A DNA stretch of 64,000 nucleotides from Agaricus subrufescens (lineage: Eukaryota > Basidiomycota > Agaricomycetes > Agaricales > Agaricaceae), in the NCBI GenBank assembly GCA_029945375.1, contig CM057061.1, forward strand, positions 3,410,001 to 3,474,000, read 5' to 3'. This document shows positions 1 to 10,497 of the stretch, one piece after another. The notes beneath the pieces were generated by a model that made no database searches, was not told the DNA's origin, and saw nothing but the letters and a program-made list of their open reading frames with translations. The translations under genes and the position numbers were made by a program. Numbering within the stretch: the first letter of the stretch is position 1; every line of letters begins with the position of its first letter.

Positions 1-1299
1 CTTTTAGACTCAGGATCGACTCACCACATATTTAATAATATGGATCTCTTCTCGACTTTTGATGATTCATTTTCCATTCCTGTGTCTACCGCCAACAACT
101 CTCCATTATCAATACTTGGTCGTGGAACAGTTTGCCTTTGCTTCGACTCACCCAATGGACCACTTCGTGTTCAACTACGTGGCTGCCTCTTTGCACCCAC
201 AGTTCCAGTCAACCTGCTATCTATTGGTCGTCTTGTTTCCTCGGGTGTAACTTGTTCCTTTCATTCCCCGGGTGTCACTGCCCTCTCGCTTGTTCGTACT
301 GATGGTGTTGTTCTTGACCTGCCTGTCACTTCATATGACAATCTTTCTTGGTTGCGCTGTCGCTTCATCAATACTCTCCGACGAGTTTCATCTGATGATA
401 TGTCCATGCTCACCTCGGTCACATTGACACCCGATCTCTGGCATCAACGCTTTGGCCATCTAGGCTTAGATGCTACTCGTTCAGCACTCACAAAGAACTA
501 TGTTGAAGGTGTTACCTTCAATGGTAACTTTAGCCGCAACATTTGTCCTTCCTGCATGATTGGGAAAGGTGCCCAACAATGCCATCCTTCTCGTGGTGGT
601 CGCTCGGATGCCATTGGAGGGTTACTTCATATTGATGTCTGTGGCCCTTGGCCAGTCAAAACCCCTTCGAAGGCCCGATATGCGTTCTCCATATTGGATG
701 ATTTTTCCAATTTTGGTTTCACGTATCTCCTCTCTTCTCGAGCGGATGTTTTTGATTCGTTTATGCTGACCGAAGCATTCCTACGGAAGCAGTGCTCTGC
801 CTCTGTCCTTTCTGTTTGTCTTGATGGTGCCAAGGAGCTAGTCGCGGGTAAGCTCGGGGATCATCTGCGATTGACAGGTGTTCTTGCTCAAGTGACTGCT
901 CCCTATGCCCATTATCAGAATGGGAAAGCTGAACGATTCATACGCACCCTTGAAGACGGATGTCAGACACTCTTAGCTGCTTCGGGTTTACCTGATCAGT
1001 TTTGGGGTGATGCTGTCCTCACAGTGCAATACCTCCGTAACCGTTTACCCACTTCTACATTACCCTCTGGTATTACGCCCTTTCAACGTGTTTTTGGTCA
1101 AAAACCTAATCTGTCTCATCTCCGTGTATGGGGGTGTCTATGTTACCCTATCATACCCCCAGAGAAACGTACAAAAGCTGGACCTCGACGTTATGAAGCG
1201 ATTTTTGTTGGGTATGAAGAAGGTCGAGTTGGTTGGCGTGTACACTCCACGTCTGGTGCATATTCGTTTTCCGCTGATGTCGTATTTGATGAGACTTGA
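1..1299 (+). CDS. copia polyprotein, protease and integrase part (5' truncated)
   Basis: The first codons give the aspartic protease active-site signature LDSGST, so the protein is already inside pol at base 1. A GAG-pre-integrase-like stretch follows (LWHQRFGHLG near 437-466, then a C-P-x-C-x-x-G-K zinc-binding end near 547-567). The integrase core comes next, with its first catalytic Asp in HIDVCGPW near 628, a second in LDGAKE and the Glu in YQNGKAERF near 916. The frame ends at TGA 1297-1299 but carries straight on in the same frame with no other stop. The full polyprotein is therefore interrupted by a single codon. This may be a point mutation, or a readthrough stop as in some other retroelements. 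Confidence 0.9.
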   Translation, partial: LLDSGSTHHIFNNMDLFSTFDDSFSIPVSTANNSPLSILGRGTVCLCFDSPNGPLRVQLRGCLFAPTVPVNLLSIGRLVSSGVTCSFHSPGVTALSLVRTDGVVLDLPVTSYDNLSWLRCRFINTLRRVSSDDMSMLTSVTLTPDLWHQRFGHLGLDATRSALTKNYVEGVTFNGNFSRNICPSCMIGKGAQQCHPSRGGRSDAIGGLLHIDVCGPWPVKTPSKARYAFSILDDFSNFGFTYLLSSRADVFDSFMLTEAFLRKQCSASVLSVCLDGAKELVAGKLGDHLRLTGVLAQVTAPYAHYQNGKAERFIRTLEDGCQTLLAASGLPDQFWGDAVLTVQYLRNRLPTSTLPSGITPFQRVFGQKPNLSHLRVWGCLCYPIIPPEKRTKAGPRRYEAIFVGYEEGRVGWRVHSTSGAYSFSADVVFDET

Positions 1300-3276
1300 C
1301 CCGGCCGTCTTGGTGCCCTGCGTCCACTAGTTCTTCCAACTTCATTGGATGGGGGTGGAAACGCACGCCGAGTAAAGACGGCTAAAGGAGAGATGTACCT
1401 CAACGAAGTTAAGGAACGCGCCATCAGACGATCAAAACGGAATGTGGGAAATACACCTACTCACTCACCGGACACTGTTAGGGCTCTTGTTGTGTATGGG
1501 GGTACACAAGAGATCATACACGAAGGTTATCTGGCAGAGTTTACTGAGTTTGCTATGGAAAAATGTGAAGATGTGATGACGAATCTTTTACTACCGGACA
1601 CACCTATGGCAATGGTAACAACATCGTTTGGCTATAATAAGGCACCAGAGAGTTACCGGGAGGCACAAAAGCGAAGAGATTGGGATATGTTTAGGAAGGC
1701 GATGGAGAGAGAGCATGAGAGTCTGATGAACATGAAAGCTTGGGATGAGTGTATTTTGCCGAAGGGACGTAAAGCGATTGATGTGAGATGGGTGTTTGCA
1801 TACAAACTTGACGATATGGGAGTTCCGAAAGAAGGAGAGGAAAAAGCTAGGCTGGTTGCAAAGGGGTTTAGTCAACGTCCTGAAGACTATGGTGAAACTT
1901 ACGCTCCTGTGGCAAGAATGGCAAGTATAAGGGTGGTCCTTTCTCTAGCCGCAGTCAACGATCTTGAGCTTTACGGCTGGGACTGTAAAACAGCCTTCCT
2001 TCATGCACGACTGTCACAGGATATATATATTCGTCAAATTCCAGGTTTCCCACTTGCTGACCCTTCACTGGTGCTGAAACTAAATGTTGCACTTTACGGA
2101 CTCAAACAGGCGGCTTACGAATTCTACCAACTGATCTTGACAGTCATGGGTGGTAGCGGTATGAAACGAAGCGAGGTTGATCACACGTTCTTCTATGGTG
2201 TGTGGACCACTCCACCTGATCCATCTATTCCTATGCCGCGTTCTGGGAGGCTTCAGCTTTTCGTTCCAATTCATGTTGATGATGGTTTAACGGCCTCTAC
2301 AAATCGAGAACTATATGATTGGTTTCTCATTCAACTACGCAAACGGCTTACAATTGTTGACTTGGGTCCTGCACAACTATATCTCGGCTGCCGAATCATC
2401 CGTGATCGCTCAAAACGAACAATTTATCTGTCGCAGGAAGCGTTCATCACTGATTTGCTGGAAGAAAACAATATGATCGATGTACCCCCACTGGGTATAC
2501 CGATCAAGACACAGCTCTCAGAGATGAAAGATCCACCACCGGGAGTGCTGCCTATGATCTCTGATGACGAATTGAAACCCAGATATCAAAGCCTGATCGG
2601 AAGCCTCTTATACCTCTCCCTGTGCACTCAACCCGACATCTCTTATGTTTGCATGACTCTCGGTCAACATAATTCTGACCCAACCCGGAAACACATGATA
2701 GCGGCTAAGAATGTTCTACGTTATATTGCGGGTACAAGAAGAATGGGTATGGTATTCGGTCGAAGGAATGATGAATTTCCTTCAAGCATTCAAGGATTTA
2801 TTCAACATTGCGGTTTTTCCGATTCGGATTGGGCATCAGACCTCAGCAACCGAAGAAGCATAGCAGGATTCTGTTTTTTCTTCCTCGGCTGTTGTGTTTC
2901 CTGGTCAGCGGTAAAGCAAAAATCTGTTGCGCTATCATCCGCAGAGGCAGAGTATTACGCCTTAACTCACGCGGTTAAGGAGGCTCTGTGGCTTCGGACA
3001 TTTCTCTTACTTCTCGACATTGCAGTACCACCATCCTATCCAATCCTATGCGACAACTCGGCTGCTATTTCAATTGCTAATCGGGAAGTCATTTCTTCTC
3101 GAACCAAGCATATCGATGTTCGGCACCATTTCCTCCGCCAGTACATGGGTAAAGAACTTACAACATCTTGGCTACCTACTGCGGAAATGCCCGCTGACAT
3201 TCTGACCAAGCCATTGTCCCAACCGCTATTTGAAAAACACCGTGAGTCTCTTGGCGTCACTACCCTTCCTCCATGA
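1300..3276 (+). CDS. copia polyprotein, reverse transcriptase and RNase H part
   Basis: This stretch continues the frame of the upstream integrase after the single TGA and has no ATG of its own near its start, so it is the second part of one polyprotein. The RVT_2-type reverse transcriptase spans roughly 1720-2450. It shows ARLVAKGFSQ, the catalytic Asp in the WDCKTAFLHA block, and PIHVDDGL, which is the YxDD-type active site with His in place of Tyr. RNase H lies near 2815-3200, with DSDWASD, SSAEAEYYAL and the terminal DILTKPL that closes most copia polyproteins. It stops at TGA 3274-3276 about 110 bases before the LTR. No frameshift was seen, so this half seems intact. Confidence 0.92.
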   Translation, partial: PGRLGALRPLVLPTSLDGGGNARRVKTAKGEMYLNEVKERAIRRSKRNVGNTPTHSPDTVRALVVYGGTQEIIHEGYLAEFTEFAMEKCEDVMTNLLLPDTPMAMVTTSFGYNKAPESYREAQKRRDWDMFRKAMEREHESLMNMKAWDECILPKGRKAIDVRWVFAYKLDDMGVPKEGEEKARLVAKGFSQRPEDYGETYAPVARMASIRVVLSLAAVNDLELYGWDCKTAFLHARLSQDIYIRQIPGFPLADPSLVLKLNVALYGLKQAAYEFYQLILTVMGGSGMKRSEVDHTFFYGVWTTPPDPSIPMPRSGRLQLFVPIHVDDGLTASTNRELYDWFLIQLRKRLTIVDLGPAQLYLGCRIIRDRSKRTIYLSQEAFITDLLEENNMIDVPPLGIPIKTQLSEMKDPPPGVLPMISDDELKPRYQSLIGSLLYLSLCTQPDISYVCMTLGQHNSDPTRKHMIAAKNVLRYIAGTRRMGMVFGRRNDEFPSSIQGFIQHCGFSDSDWASDLSNRRSIAGFCFFFLGCCVSWSAVKQKSVALSSAEAEYYALTHAVKEALWLRTFLLLLDIAVPPSYPILCDNSAAISIANREVISSRTKHIDVRHHFLRQYMGKELTTSWLPTAEMPADILTKPLSQPLFEKHRESLGVTTLPP

Positions 3277-3387
3277 GAACCATTCTTGTTCTCTTGTTCT
3301 TCTGTGTCTATCATAACTGTTTTTTCTATTTTTTCTATTCAACTATTTTCTATTCTTTTACTATTACACTGTCTTTCTGTGGGGGTG

Positions 3388-3652
3388 TGTTGAGTAGACA
3401 TAAAGACGCTGTATAGTTCAGTCAGGTGATGTATGAAATCTGTCATGTGATCAAGTAGATTACTTGTCACTTCTTCTGTACATACGCTTTCAGTTGTTCC
3501 CTCATAGCTGAAAGCGTATGTATTCCATTTCATCTTGACATTCGTCTATTAACATTGTTTTTCTGTAGTAACGTATCTACGTCTACTACAGGTGATATCA
3601 CAATACAGTTGTTCCCTCATAGCTGAAAGCTAACGTATCTACGTCTACTACA
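3388..3652 (+). repeat. copia 3' LTR with internal hairpin and short duplication
   Basis: A G-rich tract (3379-3386) precedes TGTTGAGTAGAC at 3388. The mirrored end GTCTACTACA occurs twice, ending at 3590 and again at 3652, so the LTR is about 203 or 265 bases long. Two segments are repeated inside it. A 25-base segment lies at 3491-3515 and 3606-3630, and a 23-base segment at 3569-3591 and 3631-3653. A perfect 15-base inverted repeat with a 14-base loop lies at 3479-3522. The 5' LTR would settle which end is true, but it is outside the window. Confidence 0.7.
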
Positions 3653-3683
3653 GTCAACAATCACCTCCTTCCATTTCCCTGAA

Positions 3684-4013
3684 ATGGCCAAAGAAGCTGA
3701 CTGCCTTTTCTGTTACTTGAACTTTATCCCCAACTCCACCACTCCCACTGAATGTCCCTCCACTTACACCTTCACCCATGACAATGGTTTCAACAATGAG
3801 CCCAAAGCATGCAGTGCATACTGGAACCTCATTCTCACAGTACTACTCCAAAAGAAAGGAAAAAGCAAAACCTTCAAAGGACTACCTGCACACATTATCA
3901 TTGGTGGACGAGAAAACACCCCACACTTCATCAGTTTCAACAAGAACAATAATCAATGGATCATCACCAACAGAAAGAGGAAACTCTTGAACAACCTCTT
4001 CACACACATCTGA
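3684..4013 (+). CDS. hypothetical protein, 109 aa
   Basis: An ATG-initiated frame lies directly right of the LTR. I do not recognise the product. It has two early cysteines spaced C-x2-C (CLFC) and a basic C-terminal quarter (residues NRKRK). There is no signal peptide, membrane segment or known motif. No introns are needed. It may be a chance frame or a remnant of an older insertion, and only its length in a stop-rich neighbourhood argues for it. Confidence 0.25.
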   Translation: MAKEADCLFCYLNFIPNSTTPTECPSTYTFTHDNGFNNEPKACSAYWNLILTVLLQKKGKSKTFKGLPAHIIIGGRENTPHFISFNKNNNQWIITNRKRKLLNNLFTHI

Positions 4014-5633
4014 TCTAGCTTCAATTAGAATCCAAAGCCTGAACGGAGGGTGATGTTACAATCTATTTTGATAATGTCCCCTGACCCAGAACCATATGCT
4101 ACTTCCCCTTTAGTATGTTTTATCCCTCATGTTTACTCAGCACTTTCCCATCATTAGTCAGACACCTCAGGTATACTTACTCAGCCCGACTTCTTCTTCT
4201 ATTATTAGGTAGTCAACTCTTCTATAAGTAGCATAGTTATACTCTGTATTTCCTTACACTTTACCAACACACTATATTCCCTTATCACCCTCAAGTCTTT
4301 GCCTTAAGTTGCAACCTGAGCTAATCACTATAAAGTCGTAACACAGGGCATTCAACTTAGACAAAGCTGAACACATTTTCTGGTGCAAAAGGGACTCTTT
4401 TTGCTGTTCGTCGGTAGCTCCAGCTGACCAGGTATCTTGGATTCATCAGCTGGTTTCTGAAGTGATCAAACCCTCCCAGTAGCAACAGCGGCAGAGTCAG
4501 TACAATAGGTAGAAATGAACTGGGCACTTGACTGGAGTCTGGAACAGAACTTTCTGTTTCAAAGAGGAAGCGCTGTGATTGCTGCAAGAAATGAGACATT
4601 ACTAAGCCCCACCTTATTCAGAAACAAGTTTGTCAATACTGCCCTGCTAGCATCATTCAGAGACAAGCTCATAATCAACCGACCGTATTTCAGGAAATCC
4701 ATTGCTCTGGTCCTTGCTCCGAGGATGCCATAAGTCTGACTTTGAATCATGACCCATGCAGGAGTTTCAAAACTTCTTTCCTTTTGGGAGTCTTCTTTTA
4801 AGCTCGGATACTGTTGCGTACATATGTTAACACTCACCATGCTTTTGATTTTTTTCCGTCAATTCAAACATAGAAAATTGACAGTGATTCGATATGAACT
4901 CACCACGTGCGTGTCGTTCTGTAGACATATTTGCTTGTGAAGTACTGATTACTGATGGCAGTGTAACCGTTTAAAAATACAAACTTAACAGTCATTTATA
5001 AAAGGAAGCATCAACTTTTTTTTTGATCATGTTTGTAGTACAGCCCATCGAAAAAAAAAACTTCATTCCTGAGACGGGATCATGTGTCAAAATTCCAAGT
5101 CTAGAGTGCACGTGGATTTTTTTTTAGTTACGACAGACGATACGACATCATCGGATGCTGCCGAGAGGGGATAGAAAGAACTTTCAGCGAGTCCTTATCA
5201 AATCACTGTTATACTCAAGCTCTTGGTGACCTATCTTAACAAATGACACCATTGGAAGTAGGTGTCCAACGATTCAATGAAGCTTAATCTATCCAGCTGA
5301 GAAACGTGTTGGGAATCCAACGGTTGGCCGATGGTATCACTTCCGAGCCCAGACTCCCGGCAAACTACCTGTGCTTGATTAATTACCTCCTGACGGTAGT
5401 TCATTTTTACTCGAGGCTTGGCTACATATCAATCCTCATCTACAACTCTCCCAACGACAACCAAACGTGACTCGGAGGTGGTTGTGCTTCCCGCTACTGA
5501 TCAGGATTCAGGAGTCTGATTTTAACCGCCTGTTGTCTGGAGCGCAGACTATTGAATTAAGGCAGTGAGATTTAAGTTTGATTGACAAATGAATGGGATT
5601 TGACATCCTCTACCGGAAGTCGGGAATAACACT
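4014..5633. other. gene-poor spacer
   Basis: Only short frames on both strands were seen, with no recognisable protein, RNA gene or repeat. There are poly-A/T runs near 5010-5130. Nothing further can be supported. Confidence 0.5.
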
Positions 5634-5780
5634 CTCCTCCGGGCGCCGGGTACACGTTCCCAATGATAAATATATAAGACTATGGCCATGTGAGTGGGGG
5701 GAGTGGAAAGGCCTGGAGGGATAGTCGTCTCCAGGTCTCCAGGCGGTAAGAGCAAGGTTGGAACAGCATCGGGTCGCCCA
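5634..5780 (-). repeat. dispersed repeat module A, copy 1
   Basis: This segment of about 147 bases recurs almost base for base at 6010-6156. The visible differences are a few substitutions and one G more in a G run. Read on the minus strand, both copies give an open frame with motifs such as LLPPGDLE and HWERVPGAR, so it could be a fragment of a mobile-element gene or UTR. A more diverged relative lies on the opposite strand at about 31408-31497. Confidence 0.8.
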
Positions 5781-5850
5781 GATGTGTACAACCTACACCT
5801 ACCTGTGCCAATAGTCTCATCTAATGATGTATGGGATAGGGTGGGTGGTT

Positions 5851-6011
5851 TAAAGGAATCGCGAGCAGGTAGCGGTGCCGTCCACTCAGCACAGGGAGGA
5901 GAGAGACAAAGATTATATCAAGGGTCACTATATTATTATGATTCCATCTTTCACACGGGCTGCCCTTCCGAGACAACACACCGCGCTCGTTCCTCGCCCG
6001 GTGTTCCATTC
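5851..6011 (-). repeat. dispersed repeat module B, copy 1
   Basis: This 161-base segment is repeated at 7083-7243 with one substitution seen (cgtcc versus cgccc). It abuts module A copy 2 with a 2-base overlap, so B and A are fused at 6010. The minus strand is open through both modules (motifs NHNNIVTLDIIF and SGRHRYLLAIP), consistent with an internal piece of a larger element. Confidence 0.85.
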
Positions 6012-6156
6012 TCCTCCGGGCGCCGGGTACGCGTTCCCAATGATAAATATATAAGACTATGGCCATGTGAGCGGGGGAGTGGAAAGGCCTGGAGGGATAG
6101 TCGTCTCCAGGTCTCCAGGCGGTAAGAGCGAGGTTGGAACAGCATCGGGTCGCCCA
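6010..6156 (-). repeat. dispersed repeat module A, copy 2
   Basis: Near-identical copy of 5634-5780 at an offset of 376 bases. It directly follows module B copy 1. Sequence to its right is unlike that right of copy 1, so the duplicated unit ends here. Confidence 0.8.
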
Positions 6157-6279
6157 AGAACGAGGGGCACCGCCCAGCCGATGCGTTCCAAACTGAGACT
6201 CACCCCCAAGAGCGGTGGCAAAAGTGGTTAGTTATTGAGGTTTCTATATGTATATTTGGACTATCGGTAGTGCAAATCA

Positions 6280-6700
6280 TTTACTAGCTAACAAACGGCA
6301 TAACATACAAAATATATTCATGAATGGCACATAAGCCAGTGCACGGTGTAACGTGTGATATATATCAGTCAATGGCACATAAGCCAATGCACGGCGTAAC
6401 ATGCAATATATATTTGATGGCATATAGACCAACGCACAGCGTAATGTGCGGTTTGTATATTCGAGTGGCACATAAGCCAGGGCACGACGTAACGTGCAAT
6501 ATATGATTTAAAAGGCTCATAAGCCAACACACGGCGTAACGTGCAATTTGGGAGTTAAATGGCACATATGCCAACGCACGGCGTAACGTGCGATTTTGGA
6601 GTTAGATGGCACGTAAACCAACACACGGCGTAACGTGCAATTTGTATATTCGAGTGGCTCGAAAGCCAACGCATGGTGTAACATGCGATTTTAGAGTTAA
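6280..6700 (+). repeat. minisatellite, about 8-9 units of 45-49 bp with dyad symmetry
   Basis: Units begin at about 6324, 6372, 6417, 6466, 6512, 6558, 6605 and 6654, with a worn unit before the first. Each carries the core GGCACATAAGCC followed by GCACGGCGTAACGTGC, both of which are short inverted repeats. The variable tail alternates between a TATATAT type and a TTTGGAGTTA type. Because units lack stops in several frames, both strands show false open frames through the array. I see no sign that it is translated. Confidence 0.88.
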
Positions 6701-7082
6701 ATACATGACGGGACACCGTCATCTGGTCCGGCAAACATCCTCGAGTCGATGTCTTGGGCATTCTGTCATGTTCCGGAGTGAGCGATTGGCGACGTTGACG
6801 ATAGATAAGTTTTGTAAGACTGTGTCGTGGCGGTCGTGGTGTCCTAGCTGTCGAGCATGTGGGGCAGAGGAGGGAGTTTGACGGGTCGGTGAATCAAGAG
6901 GGGGAGATGTTCATGGTGGGCATTCAGAATTAAGAAGGGATTTGCGTAGCGCTTGTTGTCCGTCGTCAGGCAGTTGCAGGTTCCTCACAAGTCCCATGAG
7001 CTGTGGATTCGGCAACCCAGGTCGCTGGGGGGAAGAAAACATTGATTTTGTGGCATCCTGCGAGAGAGTTGTGTCCAGAAAG

Positions 7083-7243
7083 TAAAGGAATCGCGAGCAG
7101 GTAGCGGTGCCGCCCACTCAGCACAGGGAGGAGAGAGACAAAGATTATATCAAGGGTCACTATATTATTATGATTCCATCTTTCACACGGGCTGCCCTTC
7201 CGAGACAACACACCGCGCTCGTTCCTCGCCCGGTGTTCCATTC
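7083..7243 (-). repeat. dispersed repeat module B, copy 2
   Basis: Copy of 5851-6011 with one base change, 1232 bases to the right. Here no module A follows. With the minisatellite between A copy 2 and this copy, the layout suggests a duplicated A-B unit whose second copy was split by about 0.9 kb of insert. Confidence 0.85.
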
Positions 7244-7491
7244 AGGGCACAGCGCATTGGTGATGGCCTTCCGTATCATGTAATATGGGCTATTTTTGGT
7301 TAATAACCTACCTAATTTGTTCTGACATGGTTTAGCTTGGGCCCTCGGTATCGGGTTTCTTTCAATGACAACAATGACACTAATTCACCCGGACTGAAAC
7401 AGATCGTTCGGCATGCTTATTGCTTCAAGTATCACAAAGTACAGAGTGCTTTCCCAAAGAAACGGAGGATTCTATACTACATCACCTGTAA

Positions 7492-8013
7492 TTACTGGTG
7501 GGTGACAGAGAAATCAGTCAAGGGTTTGGCGAGGTGAACAATACTATATCCTTGCATAGCCCTTTGTTCCAGACCCCACACATAGGTGTGCCCCAGAAAC
7601 AAATCCGCTCCCATAGGCTCGTTCAGCGTAGCGCCGTCTGATGTAAGCTCCTCCCGATCCCAGTTGAGAGTTGAGGCCTGCATTGATGGTGATTGCCCCT
7701 GGCGATGGTTGAACGCGGTCTGTACTTTGCCTGCCATCTGTTTAGTGAGATAAACATGTGTTTCGTGAGAGCTCAGCGGAACTTGAGCCAAACATTTCAA
7801 ATAGAGGATTAAATCCCAGCAGTTGACCTCTACACCCAACAATGATTTGTGAATCATCCCAATATGAGCGTAGGGAGTGTGGATGTGGATTGGGGTAAAT
7901 AATATTGTCTCCCTCAGTCTGCTTTCTTTCGTTAAGGGCAGGGGAGATAGAATATCGATCGGATAAAAATCTATGTCGTTTGCTAATGAAGGCGGACAAG
8001 GCTCCCAAACCAT
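7492..8013 (-). CDS. hypothetical protein, about 173 aa
   Basis: This minus-strand frame starts at the ATG at 8011-8013 (MVWEPCPP) and stops at 7492. The longer frame upstream of it begins only with TTG. I do not recognise the product. It has no signal peptide or membrane helix, and motifs such as KCLAQVPLSSHETHVYLTKQ match no family I know. It could be one exon of a larger decayed gene. Only its uninterrupted length supports it. Confidence 0.3.
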   Translation of the reverse strand: MVWEPCPPSLANDIDFYPIDILSPLPLTKESRLRETILFTPIHIHTPYAHIGMIHKSLLGVEVNCWDLILYLKCLAQVPLSSHETHVYLTKQMAGKVQTAFNHRQGQSPSMQASTLNWDREELTSDGATLNEPMGADLFLGHTYVWGLEQRAMQGYSIVHLAKPLTDFSVTHQ

Positions 8014-8043
8014 CGTGGGCGTGGTTGGAATTGAATGCACCAA

Positions 8044-9923
8044 CTTGAGAGAACAATTTCAGAACAAAATAGGTTATAGAGTCGTTTACTATACCTGGAC
8101 CCTTGTGGGCTCTGAGTCCGGTGGAGCATGCGAAGGTAGGGTGTTGGGAATATGCGACTGATCTTTAAAGTCACTATATCGTCTTGCTAGGTCATGACTG
8201 GGGTCCTTACATGTTCCGGAATGTGATTGAACATATGTGGAGCGGTAGAGTGGGTTATCATCTGTCGAGTGACGTGTCTTTGGGTCGTATTTCTACGATC
8301 TGAGGCCCACCCAGCTCAATTTGACTCTCAAATGATCTACAAACAAGATAACACCCGCGCCCGGTTGGCAAGGGGCCGTTGAACTTGTTTCTGACAGATG
8401 ATGGAATAATGTTCCTAGTCCAATAATACATGTAGTTCTCCTGGTTGGAGCACCCTCATGCAAACGCACGAACGACATCATTGTGTCAGACCTTAGCTGT
8501 GCTTCCCACAGGCAGTCGGTAGCAGTGAACTACTGACTGAGTCAAGATAAATCCCGCAAACATGCAGATTGGTCAATTGTCCAGTTCAAGCTAAAAAGAC
8601 GTGTGATTTGTAACATGTAACACGACCTCGGAGCAAAATCATTATCAGATCCTACTACTTGTTTAATCCCACGGCAAGGCCTGAGGCTCGCATTTTCCCC
8701 GTTCCGACATCTATGAGCCAGTTATGCGATTTCAGGGTTTTGTTTCAGACTCATTACTCACAGCCACTGGGAGCGGGAGGGTACATGCCTGAACGCTCCA
8801 TTGGTGAAGATCGCGTTGGACCTTGTAAGGTTTGGGCTTTTGACCGAGTAGACCGAGTCATAGAACGACTAATTTCATCCGACCGTATGATGACCTTTCT
8901 GGGGGAATATAAAATGACTCTATATCTACAATCGTCCATTGATCAGCCCACTGCCAACCAGCTACTGAAATGACAGCTCGGGTTCCTCCGGTTTCATGTC
9001 ACTTAAACTCCGCTCAAATACATAGCCTGTGGTTATGCCGTCGATTGCCGAGCGCCGAGTCATTAAGCTGTCAAGCAGAAAACTTCGATGCTGAGCACGA
9101 TGCACAACCGGTTGCCAGACGTCAAATGATTTTTTGACAAAGGGCTTTCAGAGTTCTCTAAAATCAGAGCCGTCAAAGCAATTCTTCAACATCAATTGGA
9201 CTCGGAGAAAACGACATAAAATAGAATCATGAACATTGTAAGCATGAGGTTTGTAGTGTATATATACGCTTGGTAGTAAAATTCCATAACACATTCATTT
9301 TTGCGTCTCGAAGCGTCACGGCTGCTTAGCAGATTAGGACGGCCTACTTACAGAATTCGAATTTTTTGGTTATCTAACCTTAGGAGCACCAAAGAAAAAT
9401 TGCATATCTTGGTACCGCGATACTCCTCACCGGCGCATCTTTTCTGATGTGAAGCTCTCAGATTTCATCGACTATTGTTACTGTTTTTTTTTTCAATATT
9501 CCTCAGGAAAAGGATAAGATACCAAAATAATACTGGATACTGCCCCATCAGTTATATCAAGCACTAGGGTTACGATTGAATAGCGCTAGAAACATACATT
9601 GAGTGCGGTGGGAAAGCGCGCATGTATATGAGCATTAATATCACTGGTGATCAGGCAAGAAAGTGAATGAAGGCAGCTATGCCATTCCCCAGACCAAGCC
9701 AACCTTTTGGAGTCGCGGGGATGCTCTTGCGATATAGCTCAATCACGGGAGTATCCAAGGAGTATCCAGTCCTCCCCCGCGAAAGCGAATAGAAGTGGAC
9801 CGTATAGAGGAGCCAAAGGATCATCAGTTTGATGGAGATGTAATTTTCCAAGGCTCAGATTATCATGCGAAAATGAGATTCCATTCTAATGGTATTGAGG
9901 GAGATTAGAAGTACATTGGCTGA
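8044..9923. other. spacer without supported genes
   Basis: Short frames only. One minus-strand frame at 9651-9851 lies just downstream of the UEV gene and has a hydrophobic start, but it may only be the 3' UTR of that gene. Nothing else was identified. Confidence 0.45.
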
Positions 9924-10497
9924 TCAAAAAGTGGAGCCTTCAGCCGGTTGAGGAAGTTTGCGATTGTTGAAGGATGCCATTTCTCTAGATCAGAATGCTG
10001 TTAAGGATGAGGTTAACAGCAATGGCTCGGGTTGCACACCTTCGGATTTCAACGAGAACGTTCTCGATAGACAGATTTCGCGACCAGGAGGCGAGAACAG
10101 GTAGCTTCGAGGGATCGACTTTACCGTTTGTTTGGTTGACGAAGGGGAGATTTACGCGAGAGATGAATTGGACTTCGGGTGGTTTTTCGGGATAGGTTTC
10201 GCCACAGGTGATCCTGAGGCTGTAGATGCGGTTCTCGTGTACAGTCTGCAACAAAAGCATGAGTGATATGGAGTCTGTGGTGGATACAGGCGTACATGGC
10301 CTGGACCGATGATTGTGCCATTCCAGTTGGACATCATGATATCGTCGCCATCTTCCAAGCCGTAGGAGCACGAGCCATCGCCGATACCCTTCTCGCCCTT
10401 CTCAAGTTCTTCGAGAAGCTTGAAATTGCGCGGTACTGGGAGAAATGCGATGAATATGCACTGAAATAATGCGCGGAATCCTCGCACCTTTTGCCAT
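9924..10497 (-). CDS. MMS2: ubiquitin-conjugating enzyme E2 variant (Mms2/UEV1 type)
   Basis: Four exons read 10497-10488, 10435-10296, 10245-10040 and 9984-9924 and give 138 residues, the usual Mms2 length. The product starts [20 protein letters not shown] and contains [32 protein letters not shown] and the ending [13 protein letters not shown], all hallmarks of Mms2/Uev1. As in that family, the place of the E2 catalytic Cys is taken by the [15 protein letters not shown] region. The protein is therefore an inactive E2 partner. In characterised fungi it binds Ubc13 and directs Lys63-linked ubiquitin chains onto PCNA for error-free lesion bypass. The three introns (52, 50 and 55 bases) all have GT..AG ends and keep the frame. 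It is divergent from HSE1 across 124 bases. Confidence 0.95.

Larger units (their letters stand above)
1..3652 (+). mobile_element. Ty1/copia LTR retrotransposon, 5' end outside the window
   Basis: The reading frame is open from base 1. It runs in the fixed copia order of aspartic protease, integrase, reverse transcriptase and RNase H, followed by a purine-rich tract and a 3' LTR. Integrase lying before reverse transcriptase separates copia from gypsy elements. Gag, the primer binding site and the 5' LTR must lie to the left of the window. The only coding break visible is one in-frame TGA at 1297-1299, so the copy looks young or only mildly decayed. Whether it can still move cannot be told without the left half. 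Confidence 0.93.

Noticed and set aside
6324..6761. Open frames on both strands through the minisatellite
   Set aside because: They repeat with the unit, exist on both strands at once and lack any promoter or start context. They follow from the units having few stops.
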